Source: FEN-727 sp036508635 (GTDB lineage Bacteria; Actinomycetota; Geothermincolia; Fen-727; Anoxymicrobiaceae). Taken from it: DNA of 47,577 nucleotides. Below are positions 8,647 through 17,254 of the stretch, piece by piece. How positions within the stretch are numbered: position 1 is the stretch's first letter; each line of letters starts with the position of its first letter. A program made the position numbers and the translations under genes. Under the pieces are notes generated by a model that was not told the origin of the DNA, searched no databases, and was given only the letters and a program-made list of their open reading frames with translations. The DNA lies in the NCBI GenBank assembly GCA_036508635.1, contig DATCGY010000151.1, positions 1-47,577 of the forward strand, in the 5' to 3' direction.

Positions 8647-9576
8647 ATGATCTACACGCTTACGATGAACCCGACACTTGACATCACCTACGTTGTCAAC
8701 GAGATCGGCTTTGGCGAACCCGTGCGCGCCCTGGAGGTCGTGAAGACTCCCGGGGGCAAAGGGATCAACGTCTCCCGGGCTTTGCGCGCGATGGGAACGG
8801 ATTCGGTCGCGATGGGCATGGTCGGGGGGTACGTGGGGGAGGAGGTCCTCGACCTGCTCCAAGAAGAGGGACTTATCCTGCAGATAGCCAAGATCAAAAG
8901 TGAGACCCGCACCAACGTCATTGTAGTAGCGAGGCACGACAACCGGCAGCTAGTCATCAGGGCCGTGGGGCCACCCGTCGACCGTGGTGAGACCGAGACC
9001 TTCACTGGCATGATATTCCGCACCGCGGTAGCACCCGAGGTTCTAGTACTGTCAGGCTCGCTGCCCCCCGGCGCGGATCCAGGCATCTACCGGGAGATAA
9101 CGGTGGAGGGCAAGTCCAGGGGGTCGAAAGTCGTGATCGACAGTGAAGGACCGCCGCTCTCCGAGGGTATCCAGGCCGGTCCATTTCTGATCAAACCCAA
9201 CCTCATGGAGCTTCAGGAACTGGCCGGACGGAGCCTGGCCACGGACAAGGAGAGAATCGAGTTCTGCAAGACGCTGAACGAGCGCGGTGTCGAGATGGTG
9301 GTCGTATCCATGGGTCCCGATGGCGCTTTGCTCGTCAGCGACGACGCCGTACTACGCGGGCACGTGCCTTCACTGTCCGACGACACCGTGGGAGCTGGAG
9401 ATTCAATGGTTGCGGGCCTCCTCATCGGCATGGTCCAGGATTTGCCCATCGAACGGACTTTTCACATCGGGCTTGCATGCTCCGTTTCCGCCGTAATGAA
9501 CGAGGGCCCCGGGCTGGCCGAGCCGGAGACTTTCGCCGCCGCTTTCCCTCGGGTGAACATAGAGAAGCTGTCTTAG
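8647..9576 (+). CDS. pfkB: PfkB-family sugar kinase (1-phosphofructokinase-like)
   Basis: 309 residues of the ribokinase/PfkB superfamily, in the 1-phosphofructokinase/tagatose-6-phosphate kinase branch: it opens MIYTLTMNPTLD, carries TPGGKGINVSRAL early, SGSLPPG near the middle, and the anion-hole/catalytic-base motif DDTVGAGDS near the end. ATG 8647 is used because GGGGGAGG sits 11 bases upstream; the frame extends further but without family homology. It phosphorylates a phosphosugar with ATP. With no PTS or fru genes nearby, the choice between fructose-1-P, fructose-6-P and tagatose-6-P cannot be made. A kinase pseudogene follows directly. Confidence 0.88.
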   Translation: MIYTLTMNPTLDITYVVNEIGFGEPVRALEVVKTPGGKGINVSRALRAMGTDSVAMGMVGGYVGEEVLDLLQEEGLILQIAKIKSETRTNVIVVARHDNRQLVIRAVGPPVDRGETETFTGMIFRTAVAPEVLVLSGSLPPGADPGIYREITVEGKSRGSKVVIDSEGPPLSEGIQAGPFLIKPNLMELQELAGRSLATDKERIEFCKTLNERGVEMVVVSMGPDGALLVSDDAVLRGHVPSLSDDTVGAGDSMVAGLLIGMVQDLPIERTFHIGLACSVSAVMNEGPGLAEPETFAAAFPRVNIEKLS

Positions 9577-10299
9577 CCTACGCTTCGATCGACCCCCTGC
9601 AGCTCGATAGGACATTGGGGATCGCGGGACAGATCGTAGCGGCGCTGGCGTATGCGCACTCGAGAAACGTGATCCATCGTGACGTCAAGCCGGACAACGT
9701 ATTCTTGTTACAGTCGGATGTCGTAAAGCTGGGTGGGAGGATTATCCGCGGTCATTCTCGCCGGCATAGTCGTACTGTCGCTGTTCCTTGCTGGAGTGTT
9801 CTCGACCGCCGTTGGGGAGACCAAAGTGCCAAACCTCATCAACCTCCCGAGACAGCAAGCCGGGCCGGTGCTCAAAGAAGCGGGGCTGGAAAGCGGCAAG
9901 GTGACCGTTGGTTTTTCGTACGACATCTGGAAAGACAAGGTGATGAAACAGATGCCGAGCGCAGGTACGGTAGTAAATAAAGAATCAACAGTCGACTACG
10001 TGGTCAGCCTCGGAAACGATGTAGTCAAGGTGCCGGATGTTATCAATCAGCCAGAGGCCACAGCCACGCAGATACTGAAGAACTTCGGTTTTGCTGTGGT
10101 GAAGGCTACCAATTCCAAAACGGGCGTCCAGGTCGGCTTTGTGATAGCGACGCACCCTGCTCCGGGAACACTTCAATCGAAGGGAGCCAAAGTCGCGATG
10201 GTCGTGAACACGGCTCAGGCATCTCAATCCGGGGCCCAGGCCACTCAACCTCGTAAGTTGCCGGTCAGACAGAGAACGCTGCCGATTCCAGGGCAGTGA
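9577..10299 (+). pseudogene. PASTA-domain Ser/Thr protein kinase (PknB-like), broken remnant
   Basis: Immediately after the pfkB stop, one frame reads a piece of a Hanks-type kinase: about 45 residues including ALAYAHSR and the catalytic loop HRDVKPDN (His codon at 9675), up to VVKLGG where the DFG motif should begin. The frame then changes by one. From about 9733 a second frame reads a membrane span (about 20 hydrophobic residues) and two PASTA domains (VPNLINL to ~9 kb+1015; VPDVINQ to the end). The N-lobe, activation loop and the rest of the C-lobe are gone. The order kinase-TM-PASTA is that of PknB/PrkC. A GTG at 9733 could still give a 188-aa membrane PASTA protein, but it lacks a good SD. 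Most likely a decayed gene with an internal deletion and frameshift. Confidence 0.8.
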
Positions 10300-10331
10300 T
10301 GCATGCCCCGAGTTAAGCCTTCCTGCTTTGA

Positions 10332-10337
10332 TATAAT
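10332..10337 (+). promoter_or_regulatory. -10 element for the macrodomain gene
   Basis: A perfect TATAAT lies 26 bases before the macrodomain start. No good -35 hexamer is seen at the usual distance. Confidence 0.5.
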
Positions 10338-10363
10338 TCTCGCGGCAAGAGGAGGGGAGCAAC

Positions 10364-10891
10364 ATGGATTACCTGGATGGCCGTATGGAGATCATCGAGG
10401 GTGACATAACAAGGCTGGACGTGGATGCGATCGTCAATGCCGCCAACAAGACGCTGCTCGGTGGAGGAGGGGTCGACGGGGCCATACACAAGGCCGCCGG
10501 CCCGAAGCTCCTCGAGGAAACGCAAACCCTTGGCGGCGCCCGGACGGGAGAGGCAAAGATCACGGCGGGTTACAAGCTTCCCGCAAGGCACGTTATCCAC
10601 GCTGTCGGTCCCGTCTGGCACGGTGGCAACTCGAACGAGGACGCGCTACTGGCCGATTGCTACCGGAACAGCCTGGCCTTGGCCGTGTCGAACGGCCTGA
10701 CGACGATCGCTTTTCCCTCGATAAGCACCGGGGTATACGGTTTTCCAATAGAAAGGGCCGCGCGGATCGCCCTTGGTGAGATCAAGTCATTCCTGGAGCG
10801 TGAGCCCGGTTTCGAGAAGGTCGTCTGTTGCACGTTCGGCCCGCGGGACCTCAAGGTGTACCTCGCCGCGGCATCCGAAATACTCGGTTGA
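10364..10891 (+). CDS. Macrodomain protein, MacroD/YmdB-type ADP-ribose hydrolase
   Basis: 175 residues, ATG 10364 with GGAGGGGAGC upstream. Macrodomain motifs are complete: GDITRLDVDAIVNAAN, GGGGVDGAIHKAAG (diphosphate loop), HVIHAVGP and FPSISTGVYGFP (second loop). The Asn-Ala-Ala-Asn and GGGGVDGAIH segments match the MacroD-type subgroup that removes acetyl from O-acetyl-ADP-ribose and mono-ADP-ribose from acidic residues. It is cytosolic and apparently alone in its transcript. Partner ADP-ribosyltransferases are not visible here. Confidence 0.92.
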   Translation: MDYLDGRMEIIEGDITRLDVDAIVNAANKTLLGGGGVDGAIHKAAGPKLLEETQTLGGARTGEAKITAGYKLPARHVIHAVGPVWHGGNSNEDALLADCYRNSLALAVSNGLTTIAFPSISTGVYGFPIERAARIALGEIKSFLEREPGFEKVVCCTFGPRDLKVYLAAASEILG

Positions 10892-11116
10892 CCCTTCACT
10901 GCCGGTTGAACGGAGAGGGTCAGGGGGGCTCCATACACGGGCCCTACAGACCCGGCTAAAGCAGGGAACCCCCTCCAGGGCGGGAGTTGTGGCGTGGCTA
11001 CTGTGACCAGGGCCGTTCTTTGCGAGGTTGGTCGCATTTGGTAATCGGTATTGATATGCGTCAGGGCGTGGAAGTCGTAATGCTGTTACATTCTTACCAT
11101 TCAAGGGGGTCTTGAG
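10892..11116 (+). other. Intergenic region, no gene seen
   Basis: No coding frame, RNA or clear terminator. TTGATA at 11051 with CGTAAT at 11076 (19-base spacing) could be a weak promoter for the iron-sulfur protein. Confidence 0.4.
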
Positions 11117-12109
11117 ATGCCGGATGAACGCTACGTAAAGCTCGCCGAAAAGATCGGGATGGGATCGTCGGAGTTAATTCCTCGACTCTTCGAGAAGCTA
11201 GCCAGCGCCGAAGAGGCTGACGTGCTGTTCGACCTTCCCGGTGACGCATCGAGCGTTGCGAAGACGGGCGGCATGGACCCGGAGGCGGCACAGAAGATGC
11301 TCGATGGCCTGTATCGAAAAGGCCTCGTCTTCAAGAAGGCGACCCCCGAAGGAACCCTGTACAGGATGTGCCGCGACCTGATGCAGTTCCACGACGCGAC
11401 GATCTTGTGGCCTGAGGCGCCGAGGGATTACCTCGACCTCTGGAATGAGTTCATGGAGACGGAGTGGCCGGCCTTTTCCGAGCTTGCCGCCAAGTTCCTG
11501 CCAAAGCCGGTGGCTCGCGTGGTACCGGTCAGCGAATCGGTTGACGCGCGGCAGCAGATTCTTGCGTTCGAGGACGTGAGGCAGATAATCGAAACGGAAA
11601 CGCCGGTCGCCGTGACGAACTGCACCTGCCGGCTCACCGCTCAAAAGTGCGACCGTCCAGTCGAGATTTGCCTTCAGGTGGGCAAGGCCGGGGAGTACGC
11701 GATCGATCGTGGCAGCGGGCGCGAGATCGACAAGGAAGAAGCCCTCAGGCTTCTCAAGGAGGCGGAAGACGCCGGACTGGTACACGTGACCATGAACAGG
11801 AACAGTGGCTTTCACTTCATATGCAACTGTTGCAATGACTGCTGCATGACGTTCCCGCTGCTCATCGAACGTCGTTTAAACCTTTGCGATCCGAGCCGCT
11901 TCGCGGCCGAGATCGACACCGGGACGTGCGAGGGATGCGGCAGTTGCGTGGAGAGGTGCTACTTCGGGGCGCTGGAGGTCGACGAGGATGCGGGAGTCTG
12001 CATCGTAGACCCCGAGATGTGCATGGGATGCGGACTCTGCCAATCCGCCTGCCCGTCAGGGGCGCTGAGGCTGGTCCAGGTGAGGGACGCCGACTTCATC
12101 CCAGGATAA
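11117..12109 (+). CDS. 4Fe-4S dicluster protein with N-terminal winged-helix-like region
   Basis: 330 residues. Residues about 1-90 look like a helix-turn-helix/winged-helix region (ADVLFDLPGDASSVAKTG, then DGLYRKGLVFKK). A middle domain holds two extra cysteine groups, NCTCRLTAQKCD with a further Cys, and FICNCCNDCCMTF. The C-terminus is a 2[4Fe-4S] ferredoxin: CEGCGSCVERCYFGAL and CMGCGLCQSACPSGAL. Proteins of this plan are found in strict anaerobes and are annotated only as 4Fe-4S proteins; a redox or redox-sensing role is inferred. SD is a G-rich AAGGGGG about 10 bases before the ATG. It is followed after 74 bases by the fmdB-like gene. Confidence 0.75.
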   Translation: MPDERYVKLAEKIGMGSSELIPRLFEKLASAEEADVLFDLPGDASSVAKTGGMDPEAAQKMLDGLYRKGLVFKKATPEGTLYRMCRDLMQFHDATILWPEAPRDYLDLWNEFMETEWPAFSELAAKFLPKPVARVVPVSESVDARQQILAFEDVRQIIETETPVAVTNCTCRLTAQKCDRPVEICLQVGKAGEYAIDRGSGREIDKEEALRLLKEAEDAGLVHVTMNRNSGFHFICNCCNDCCMTFPLLIERRLNLCDPSRFAAEIDTGTCEGCGSCVERCYFGALEVDEDAGVCIVDPEMCMGCGLCQSACPSGALRLVQVRDADFIPG

Positions 12110-12183
12110 AAAAAGGCCACAACCGCAGCCTCGGGAAGGTATCCCGGAGATGACGGGCGAGTTATGACTGGAGGAACAGGGAA

Positions 12184-12384
12184 TTGCCTGTATACGAGTA
12201 TCAATGCACGGTATGCGGGGAGAGGACGCAGCGCCTCCAGGAGGTTGGAGAAGACTCCACGGGCAGGACGTGTCGCACGTGTTGCAAAGGCGTCATCAAG
12301 AAAGTCTTTTCGGTATTCGGGACCCCGGGCGGCAATAGATCAACGCGGTCCTGTTCGCCGAACCCCGAGAGCGGCTTCAGGTGA
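12184..12384 (+). CDS. FmdB-family zinc-ribbon protein
   Basis: 66 residues from TTG 12184, with GGAGGAA (12170-12176) seven bases before. Opens MPVYEYQCTVCGERT, the FmdB/CxxC_CXXC signature, and has a second knuckle CRTC, then KKVFSVFG. The two CxxC pairs should bind zinc. FmdB proteins are small putative regulators; their function is not established. The tail is short and Ser/Arg-rich. Likely cotranscribed with the iron-sulfur protein. Confidence 0.8.
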   Translation: MPVYEYQCTVCGERTQRLQEVGEDSTGRTCRTCCKGVIKKVFSVFGTPGGNRSTRSCSPNPESGFR

Positions 12385-12765
12385 AGTCCCCGTAAGTAAC
12401 TCCCGGTCGGGGAGCACTCCAAAGTTCAACATCAGGCATTATTCGATGTCCTGATGCTATACGTCCCGTGGCTGCTCTCCCTCGTACGATGTCGATTCCC
12501 GCGCCGAGCCGAACGTTGAAGGGCGCTTTTACCTCGAACCTACACAACCGGTGAAAGGGCCGGTCAAATACGAAAGGTGCCCGGTCTGCTGATCGCCGGT
12601 ACTCGAAGAATCTGGCGAATTTCCTTGGGAAACCGCACCGCCTGCACTCTCTCATCATCATCATTACTCCAACCGAACAGCGGCCTTGCTGTAGCGGTGT
12701 GCAGGTAAGCGATGATTATTTATTCTTGTACAGCACGGGCCGTCTGCCCGTCTCGCTCCAATGCT
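12385..12765. other. Intergenic region with weak coding signals only
   Basis: No convincing gene. A minus-strand frame (12664 to 12377, 95 codons) begins with a run of ATGs after TTGGAG and has CRRC, but only one knuckle and no recognisable family. A plus-strand frame ending CPVC* near 12591 looks protein-like but has no start codon. CATCAGG (12430-12436) and CCTGATG (12450-12456) form a perfect 7-bp inverted repeat without a T-run. The region may hold a decayed gene. Confidence 0.3.
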
Positions 12766-12918
12766 CTAGGGAGCTACCTTGGACATGGCTTTCTCGGCCT
12801 TCTTGGTAGCTTTTTCAGCCTGCTTTACCAGCTTGTCGGACTTCTTGGTCGCCTTGCCTGCCTTCTTGTCCAGCTTGTTGGCCTTTTTCTCGAGCTTTTT
12901 GGCCTTGCGTGCCCTCAT
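12766..12918 (-). CDS. Lysine/alanine-rich small protein (50 aa)
   Basis: ATG 12918 to TAG 12766 on the minus strand, preceded by GGGAGAGG four bases before the start. Of 50 residues, 18 are Lys and 10 are Ala; motifs such as KKLEKKANKLDKKAG and ATKKAEKA recur, with almost no aromatic residues. The pattern predicts a single long, highly basic helix, like the tails of histone H1-like or HU-like proteins. Nucleic-acid or polyanion binding is inferred; no family is recognised. It is divergent from the methyltransferase gene and has its own candidate promoter. Confidence 0.7.
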   Translation of the reverse strand: MRARKAKKLEKKANKLDKKAGKATKKSDKLVKQAEKATKKAEKAMSKVAP

Positions 12919-13000
12919 CGTACCTCTCCCTTCTCCGTACCATAAGCCTCGCTATCGGCTTACGTCGTCTCCCATTGGAAAGAGCAGTTGCCCATCCCAT

Positions 13001-13029
13001 ATCATAACCACATGTAGATAAGATTGTAA
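13001..13029 (-). promoter_or_regulatory. Candidate promoter of the Lys-rich small protein
   Basis: On the minus strand, TTACAA (13024-13029) and TATGAT (13001-13006) are separated by 17 bases, about 80 bases upstream of the ATG. The -10 matches consensus in 5 of 6 positions; the -35 is weak. Confidence 0.4.
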
Positions 13030-13074
13030 TGATAACAGAGAATCAATCAAGTGGTACAGGAGGTCGTCATCAGA

Positions 13075-13878
13075 GTGAAGCTATTGAAGCGTACGAGGCG
13101 AAAAAGGGCAATGCATGACTCCGGTACAAGCGACGATGCGACGTATCCGTACCGGCAACTTGCGCTCATTTATGACGAGCTGGTCGGGGACTCGGCTTTT
13201 GACTGTTGGCGCGAGAACTTCGACCGCCTCATCGCGCGCTACGGCATAGAGTACGAGGTCGCGGCGGATATCGCCTGCGGAACCGGCCACGCGGTGGCTT
13301 ACCTCATATCCAGGTGCGACAGGGTTTACGGGGTCGACATCTCGCCCGAGATGCTCCAGGTGGCGAGTTTCAGGGTGCGGGCACATGGCGCGACGTTCAT
13401 CGAGCAATCATTCACGGATTTCGAACTCCCCGAAAAAGTCGATCTGCTGACATGCAATTTCGACTCGCTCAACTACCTGTTGAGAGCAGAGGACGTCGCT
13501 GAAGCACTCCGGAGATTCGCGGATTCCCTCAAGCCGGGGGGTTACTGCATTTTCGATATGAACACCACCAGGGAGCTGGAACTCGAATGGGGCACCTCGG
13601 TATTCGTGCACCGGGTGGCTAATGGTTTTACGATATGGGAGTCCGAATGGGACCCGCAGTTGAGAATAAACAGCCTCAGGATGACCAACTTCATCCTGAG
13701 GGAGGACGGTCTGTACGAGAGAAGCGAAGAGATGCATCGCGAGCGCTCATACGACCTGGACTTCCTGATCGACGGACTGCGCGACGCGGGATTCTCGAAC
13801 GTGGAGGCCTACGACGCAAAAGGCCTGGCGGTGGTCAACGAAGATACGAGAAGGGTACATTTCCTCGCGCGCCGTTGA
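13075..13878 (+). CDS. Class I SAM-dependent methyltransferase
   Basis: 267 residues from GTG 13075, which has AGGAGGT (13058-13064) ten bases upstream; ATG 13111 is a possible later start. SAM-binding motif I is DIACGTGHAV, followed by the acidic residue in VYGVDISPEML, motif II LLTCNFDSLNYL and motif III LKPGGYCIFDMNT. The fold is a UbiE/methyltransferase-domain-25 type. No substrate domain is recognised, and neighbours give no hint. The C-terminal half resembles the small-molecule methyltransferase group. Confidence 0.8.
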   Translation: MKLLKRTRRKRAMHDSGTSDDATYPYRQLALIYDELVGDSAFDCWRENFDRLIARYGIEYEVAADIACGTGHAVAYLISRCDRVYGVDISPEMLQVASFRVRAHGATFIEQSFTDFELPEKVDLLTCNFDSLNYLLRAEDVAEALRRFADSLKPGGYCIFDMNTTRELELEWGTSVFVHRVANGFTIWESEWDPQLRINSLRMTNFILREDGLYERSEEMHRERSYDLDFLIDGLRDAGFSNVEAYDAKGLAVVNEDTRRVHFLARR

Positions 13879-13977
13879 CCGCTCAAACTCCGCTCAAAGC
13901 GCAACGGTCCGGGCATGGGGCAGACCAACCACCAGCGAAAGATCTCCGTGGGTTGAACCGGCGAGCGTGACGGGCGC

Positions 13978-15261
13978 CTATTGTGGGGCTTTGATATTGT
14001 AAGGCTGACCGGTGGCCGCAAGGTCAAACGTCATGGTCACATTAGTGCTGGCGCCCTGGATCATGACATTGAACACCTGGACCGTCATCTTCACGACCGT
14101 GGAGGAAGCGCCATCGATCCAGACTTCGACGACGGCGTCGCTGGCTCCGCTCTGTGCCCCCACTCCAAGCGCCGTCGAGATCAGCTTCGGGTGGATCCTG
14201 TACTTGTAGTGCAGGCAGTTGGCGGTGCCGATCGCCTGGGTGCCCAGGTCCTCGACGCTTGAGAAATCACGCCAGAGTCCAAGAGCGTCGGCGGTGGATT
14301 GCCCGGGATCCACAGTCTGCCACGCGGGGCCGTTTCCGTAGACCTTGTCTCCGATCTGCATAGCCGCCGTCACCCCCGGCTTTCCGGGCGTTCCGAGGCT
14401 CAACACCCAATACGTCTTGTCAGGTGTCTCGAAAAGGAGTTTGCCCGAGCCGCCGTACTGGGCTCCGTCGGCCGTTTCGAACGCGGCCGTGATGTTGTAC
14501 TGGAAGCTGGGAAGCCGTTGCATCACACCGGCCACGCCGCGTATCTTCTTTGCCTTTCCGCCAAGAAGCGTTCCATAGCCGCCGAACACGAAGAGGTACA
14601 CGAGTGTGAAGATGATGAGTACTCCAACGATAGCAACGATTATCTCGCGCACCCCTAAAGCACCCGCAAAGCCGGAACCGCTACCGAACTTGCGAGGGGA
14701 GCCGGTACCGGGGGCTCCCTCGCTGTAGTAATCGCTGGCAGGCGCAGTCCCCGCCATACCTGCAAGGAGGTTGGGCTTCGAGGGTTCGGTAGCCAGGGGT
14801 ATCATTGTTGACGGCCTGGGAGCGTTCATGGCCGGGGTGAAGGCATCGACTCGGAGCGCTTGTCCGCACTGCTGACAGTACCTCTGCTCCTTGGGGTTCG
14901 CGTGGCCGCACTGATCGCAGTACCTCTGTTTTTCGGCGAAATCGGCCGCGACGCCGCTTAGTTGTATCTCGGGAGGCTCGTCGGAGTCGGACGCGACCTG
15001 GTTCTCGTAAGATTCTATCGACGCCGCTGCCTCTTGCTTGTACATCTCGATATCGATCGGCGAGCCTGCGGCAGGCGGCCCCGCGTTGGCGGTCGGAGCA
15101 AGGCGAGCGTTGTCTCCCGACGCCGCAGGAATGAAAGTACCGAACGCGTCCGCCTCTCGGGGTCCTTGTCCAGATTCTACGGCATCAAGGTCTTTCGCGC
15201 ATTTCATGCAGAAGCGCGCCTGGTCGGGGTTGTCAAAACCGCAGAGCTCACATTTCTTCAA
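13978..15261 (-). CDS. Double zinc-ribbon membrane protein with LolA-like extracytoplasmic domain
   Basis: 427 residues from TTG 15261, with AGGGAG four bases upstream; the frame is open further but reads unlike protein. A first zinc ribbon (CELCGFDNPDQARFCMKC) is at the very N-terminus and a second (CDQCGHANPKEQRYCQQCG) near residue 125. After a Pro/Ser-rich linker there is one membrane span (about 220-242), then a C-terminal region of ~180 residues (LLFETPDKTYWVLS, GNGPAWQTVDPGQ) with the look of LolA/LppX-type lipoprotein-carrier folds. Cytoplasmic zinc ribbons joined to an external sensor-like or carrier-like domain are typical of uncharacterised actinobacterial and Firmicute proteins. 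Divergent from the glycosyltransferase gene. Confidence 0.65.
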   Translation of the reverse strand: MKKCELCGFDNPDQARFCMKCAKDLDAVESGQGPREADAFGTFIPAASGDNARLAPTANAGPPAAGSPIDIEMYKQEAAASIESYENQVASDSDEPPEIQLSGVAADFAEKQRYCDQCGHANPKEQRYCQQCGQALRVDAFTPAMNAPRPSTMIPLATEPSKPNLLAGMAGTAPASDYYSEGAPGTGSPRKFGSGSGFAGALGVREIIVAIVGVLIIFTLVYLFVFGGYGTLLGGKAKKIRGVAGVMQRLPSFQYNITAAFETADGAQYGGSGKLLFETPDKTYWVLSLGTPGKPGVTAAMQIGDKVYGNGPAWQTVDPGQSTADALGLWRDFSSVEDLGTQAIGTANCLHYKYRIHPKLISTALGVGAQSGASDAVVEVWIDGASSTVVKMTVQVFNVMIQGASTNVTMTFDLAATGQPYNIKAPQ

Positions 15262-15309
15262 ATCGCTCCCTCTTTTCGAAAGATTGACCCATGCTCGCTT
15301 GACACCTTC

Positions 15310-15315
15310 AGTATA
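15310..15315 (-). promoter_or_regulatory. -10-like TATACT for the zinc-ribbon gene
   Basis: Minus-strand TATACT about 50 bases upstream of the TTG start, in the context TTATACTGAA. The same ten bases occur on the plus strand at 15424 ahead of the divergent gene. No clear -35. Confidence 0.35.
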
Positions 15316-15424
15316 ACTCCGGCTCGCCTTCACGGGTCTCTCACGTGGAGGGTGGACACGGCAATACCTGGTTGCCACCCCTGGTGAGGTCGAGGGTCCC
15401 GGGTCCACCGGGATCGGTAACGGT

Positions 15425-15430
15425 TATACT
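15425..15430 (+). promoter_or_regulatory. -10-like TATACT for the GT-C gene
   Basis: TATACT in TTATACTGAA, 70 bases before the GTG start, mirroring the minus-strand element at 15310. No clear -35. Confidence 0.35.
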
Positions 15431-15499
15431 GAATAAGTATTCGGCATACTGGTCCTTGTCCTCAAGGAACAGAAGGGGCCTGTCTGATGTTATCAGCAA

Positions 15500-17254
15500 G
15501 TGGGCAAGGAGCGTAAAGGGTCCGCCGATGGGAAACAGAGCATGACACCGGAAACGGTCAAGAACGAACAGGACGGGCAATCCGGGACAACGGACCGGGA
15601 TAGACCTGCTGCGCGTGTGGTAAATGCGATCAGGCGCCACCCTTCAGTCGTGGCAATGTGCTCCATCTTCGCGCTGTACCTGTTGACCAGGTTACTCTTT
15701 CTCGGTCGATTGCCTGTCTTTTTCGACGAGAGCATCTTCATCAGGTGGGCGCAACTGGCTCCACGTAACGGCAACTGGATGGTCTCGATGACGGATGGAA
15801 AACCGCCGATCTTCATCTGGCTTCTCATACCGTTCGTCTCCGCTTTTAAGAACCCGCTCGTCGCGGCACGCCTTCTCTCGGTGTCCACAGGAGCCCTGAG
15901 CGTATATGGGATGTTTCTAATTGGAAAGGAATTGCGTGACTGGAGGTTGGGTGCATGGGGCGCATTCCTGTACGTCATCTGTCCTTTCACGTTGTGGTAC
16001 GACCGGATAGCGATAACAGAAGGATTTCTGCTGACGGTCTTTATTTTCGGGCTCTACTTCGCGCTGCGTGCGTCCCGGTCTCTCAACCCACTTTGGTCCC
16101 TGGCCATCGGCGGTACGCTGGGCCTTGGCCTGCTGACGAAGGGCACGACTGAACTGCTCTTTGTCATAACACCGTTCGCCTTTCTCGCGCGTACCGGATA
16201 TAGAAAGGGCTCGGCGCGGGAAGGCTGCGAGGGGGAAACCGTTGGCGGAAGCGCGGGATCGTCGGTGGGGGTCAGAGAGCGCTGGACGCGATTGCAGCCT
16301 CTTGCCCGCTGGATCGTCGTAATAGTCATTTCCTTTGTACTTGCCATTGCTATATACAGCGTTCTCAGGCTCTCAAGCATGTACGGTTTGATCGCTGCAC
16401 GAAACTCCATCGCCACAAAGGGAGTCGGAGAAGTCCTCAAGCATCCGTTCGACGTATTCTTCTCAAATGTCGGAACGATTATCGGCACGACCTTTATCTT
16501 CATGACGCCACTCCTCCTGCTGGGAGGTCTTGCCGGGTTGATATACGGCGCCGTTAAGAGATGGCACCCGGCATGGTTTCTCCTTGTCTGGACGGTTGCG
16601 GTCGGCGTCGTCGAAGCGCTGGTTGCGAAGCACTGGATGTTCAACGCGATACTCCCGAGGTTCTTCCTGTCGCTCGTTCCGCCGCTCCTGCTCGGCGCGG
16701 GTTACCTGGTCATCGAGGGCGTGGCGGTCGTCCGCATGCTGGATTCGAGCCGCGCGCAGGTCGTCCGCATCCTTACAGCCGTGGTCATCTTTCTGGCCCT
16801 GGCCTTTCCACTCTATACCGACTTGATGGTCATTGCGAAGCCCGACGAAGCGGTACTTCCGTACTGGACAAGGGTCCAGTACCTCACTGACTGGCCTTCC
16901 GGATGGGGGATCAAGGAGTCCGCGGATTACATCGCAGCGCATAGTGAAGAAGGGCCGGTTGTTGTCGGGACGAACGTCAAGGGCATCGGGCTTCCGACCG
17001 ACGGCATCGAGATGTACCTGGATGGCAACAGGGATGTGGAGGTCGTGCCTTTCAGCTCAACCACTCAGGAGTTCCCACGCGAGCTCGCCGATGCCGCCGC
17101 GAGCTATCCTGTTTACGTGGTTTTCAACTCCTTCCCCGGGTACGAGAGCCCCCCGGCCGACTGGCCGCTTGAGCTCATCTCGAAATTCCCGAAAGACGGC
17201 AACAACAACCAGCACCTCGACCTGTTCAAGGTCAAGGCGACTGCGGCGCCATGA
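15500..17254 (+). CDS. GT39/ArnT-like membrane glycosyltransferase
   Basis: 584 residues from GTG 15500; ATG 15542 is an equally possible start, since neither has a strong SD. The first ~50 residues are hydrophilic and cytoplasmic, then ten or more membrane spans follow. The first external loop has the catalytic acid motif FFDES, and GKPP follows, as in PMT/ArnT enzymes that move sugar from a polyprenyl-phosphate donor. The C-terminal ~130 residues are soluble and extracytoplasmic. Acceptor (protein or glycan) unknown. The next gene overlaps its stop by ATGA, so the two are translationally coupled. Confidence 0.8.
   Translation: MGKERKGSADGKQSMTPETVKNEQDGQSGTTDRDRPAARVVNAIRRHPSVVAMCSIFALYLLTRLLFLGRLPVFFDESIFIRWAQLAPRNGNWMVSMTDGKPPIFIWLLIPFVSAFKNPLVAARLLSVSTGALSVYGMFLIGKELRDWRLGAWGAFLYVICPFTLWYDRIAITEGFLLTVFIFGLYFALRASRSLNPLWSLAIGGTLGLGLLTKGTTELLFVITPFAFLARTGYRKGSAREGCEGETVGGSAGSSVGVRERWTRLQPLARWIVVIVISFVLAIAIYSVLRLSSMYGLIAARNSIATKGVGEVLKHPFDVFFSNVGTIIGTTFIFMTPLLLLGGLAGLIYGAVKRWHPAWFLLVWTVAVGVVEALVAKHWMFNAILPRFFLSLVPPLLLGAGYLVIEGVAVVRMLDSSRAQVVRILTAVVIFLALAFPLYTDLMVIAKPDEAVLPYWTRVQYLTDWPSGWGIKESADYIAAHSEEGPVVVGTNVKGIGLPTDGIEMYLDGNRDVEVVPFSSTTQEFPRELADAAASYPVYVVFNSFPGYESPPADWPLELISKFPKDGNNNQHLDLFKVKATAAP

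Noticed and set aside
10905..10980. G-run and C-run as a terminator after the macrodomain gene
   Set aside because: Five-base complementarity far apart, no T-run.
12377..12664. Minus-strand 95-codon frame with CRRC and a run of start codons
   Set aside because: Only one cysteine pair, no recognisable fold, and it overlaps a plus-strand stretch that looks equally coding; kept as a weak signal only.
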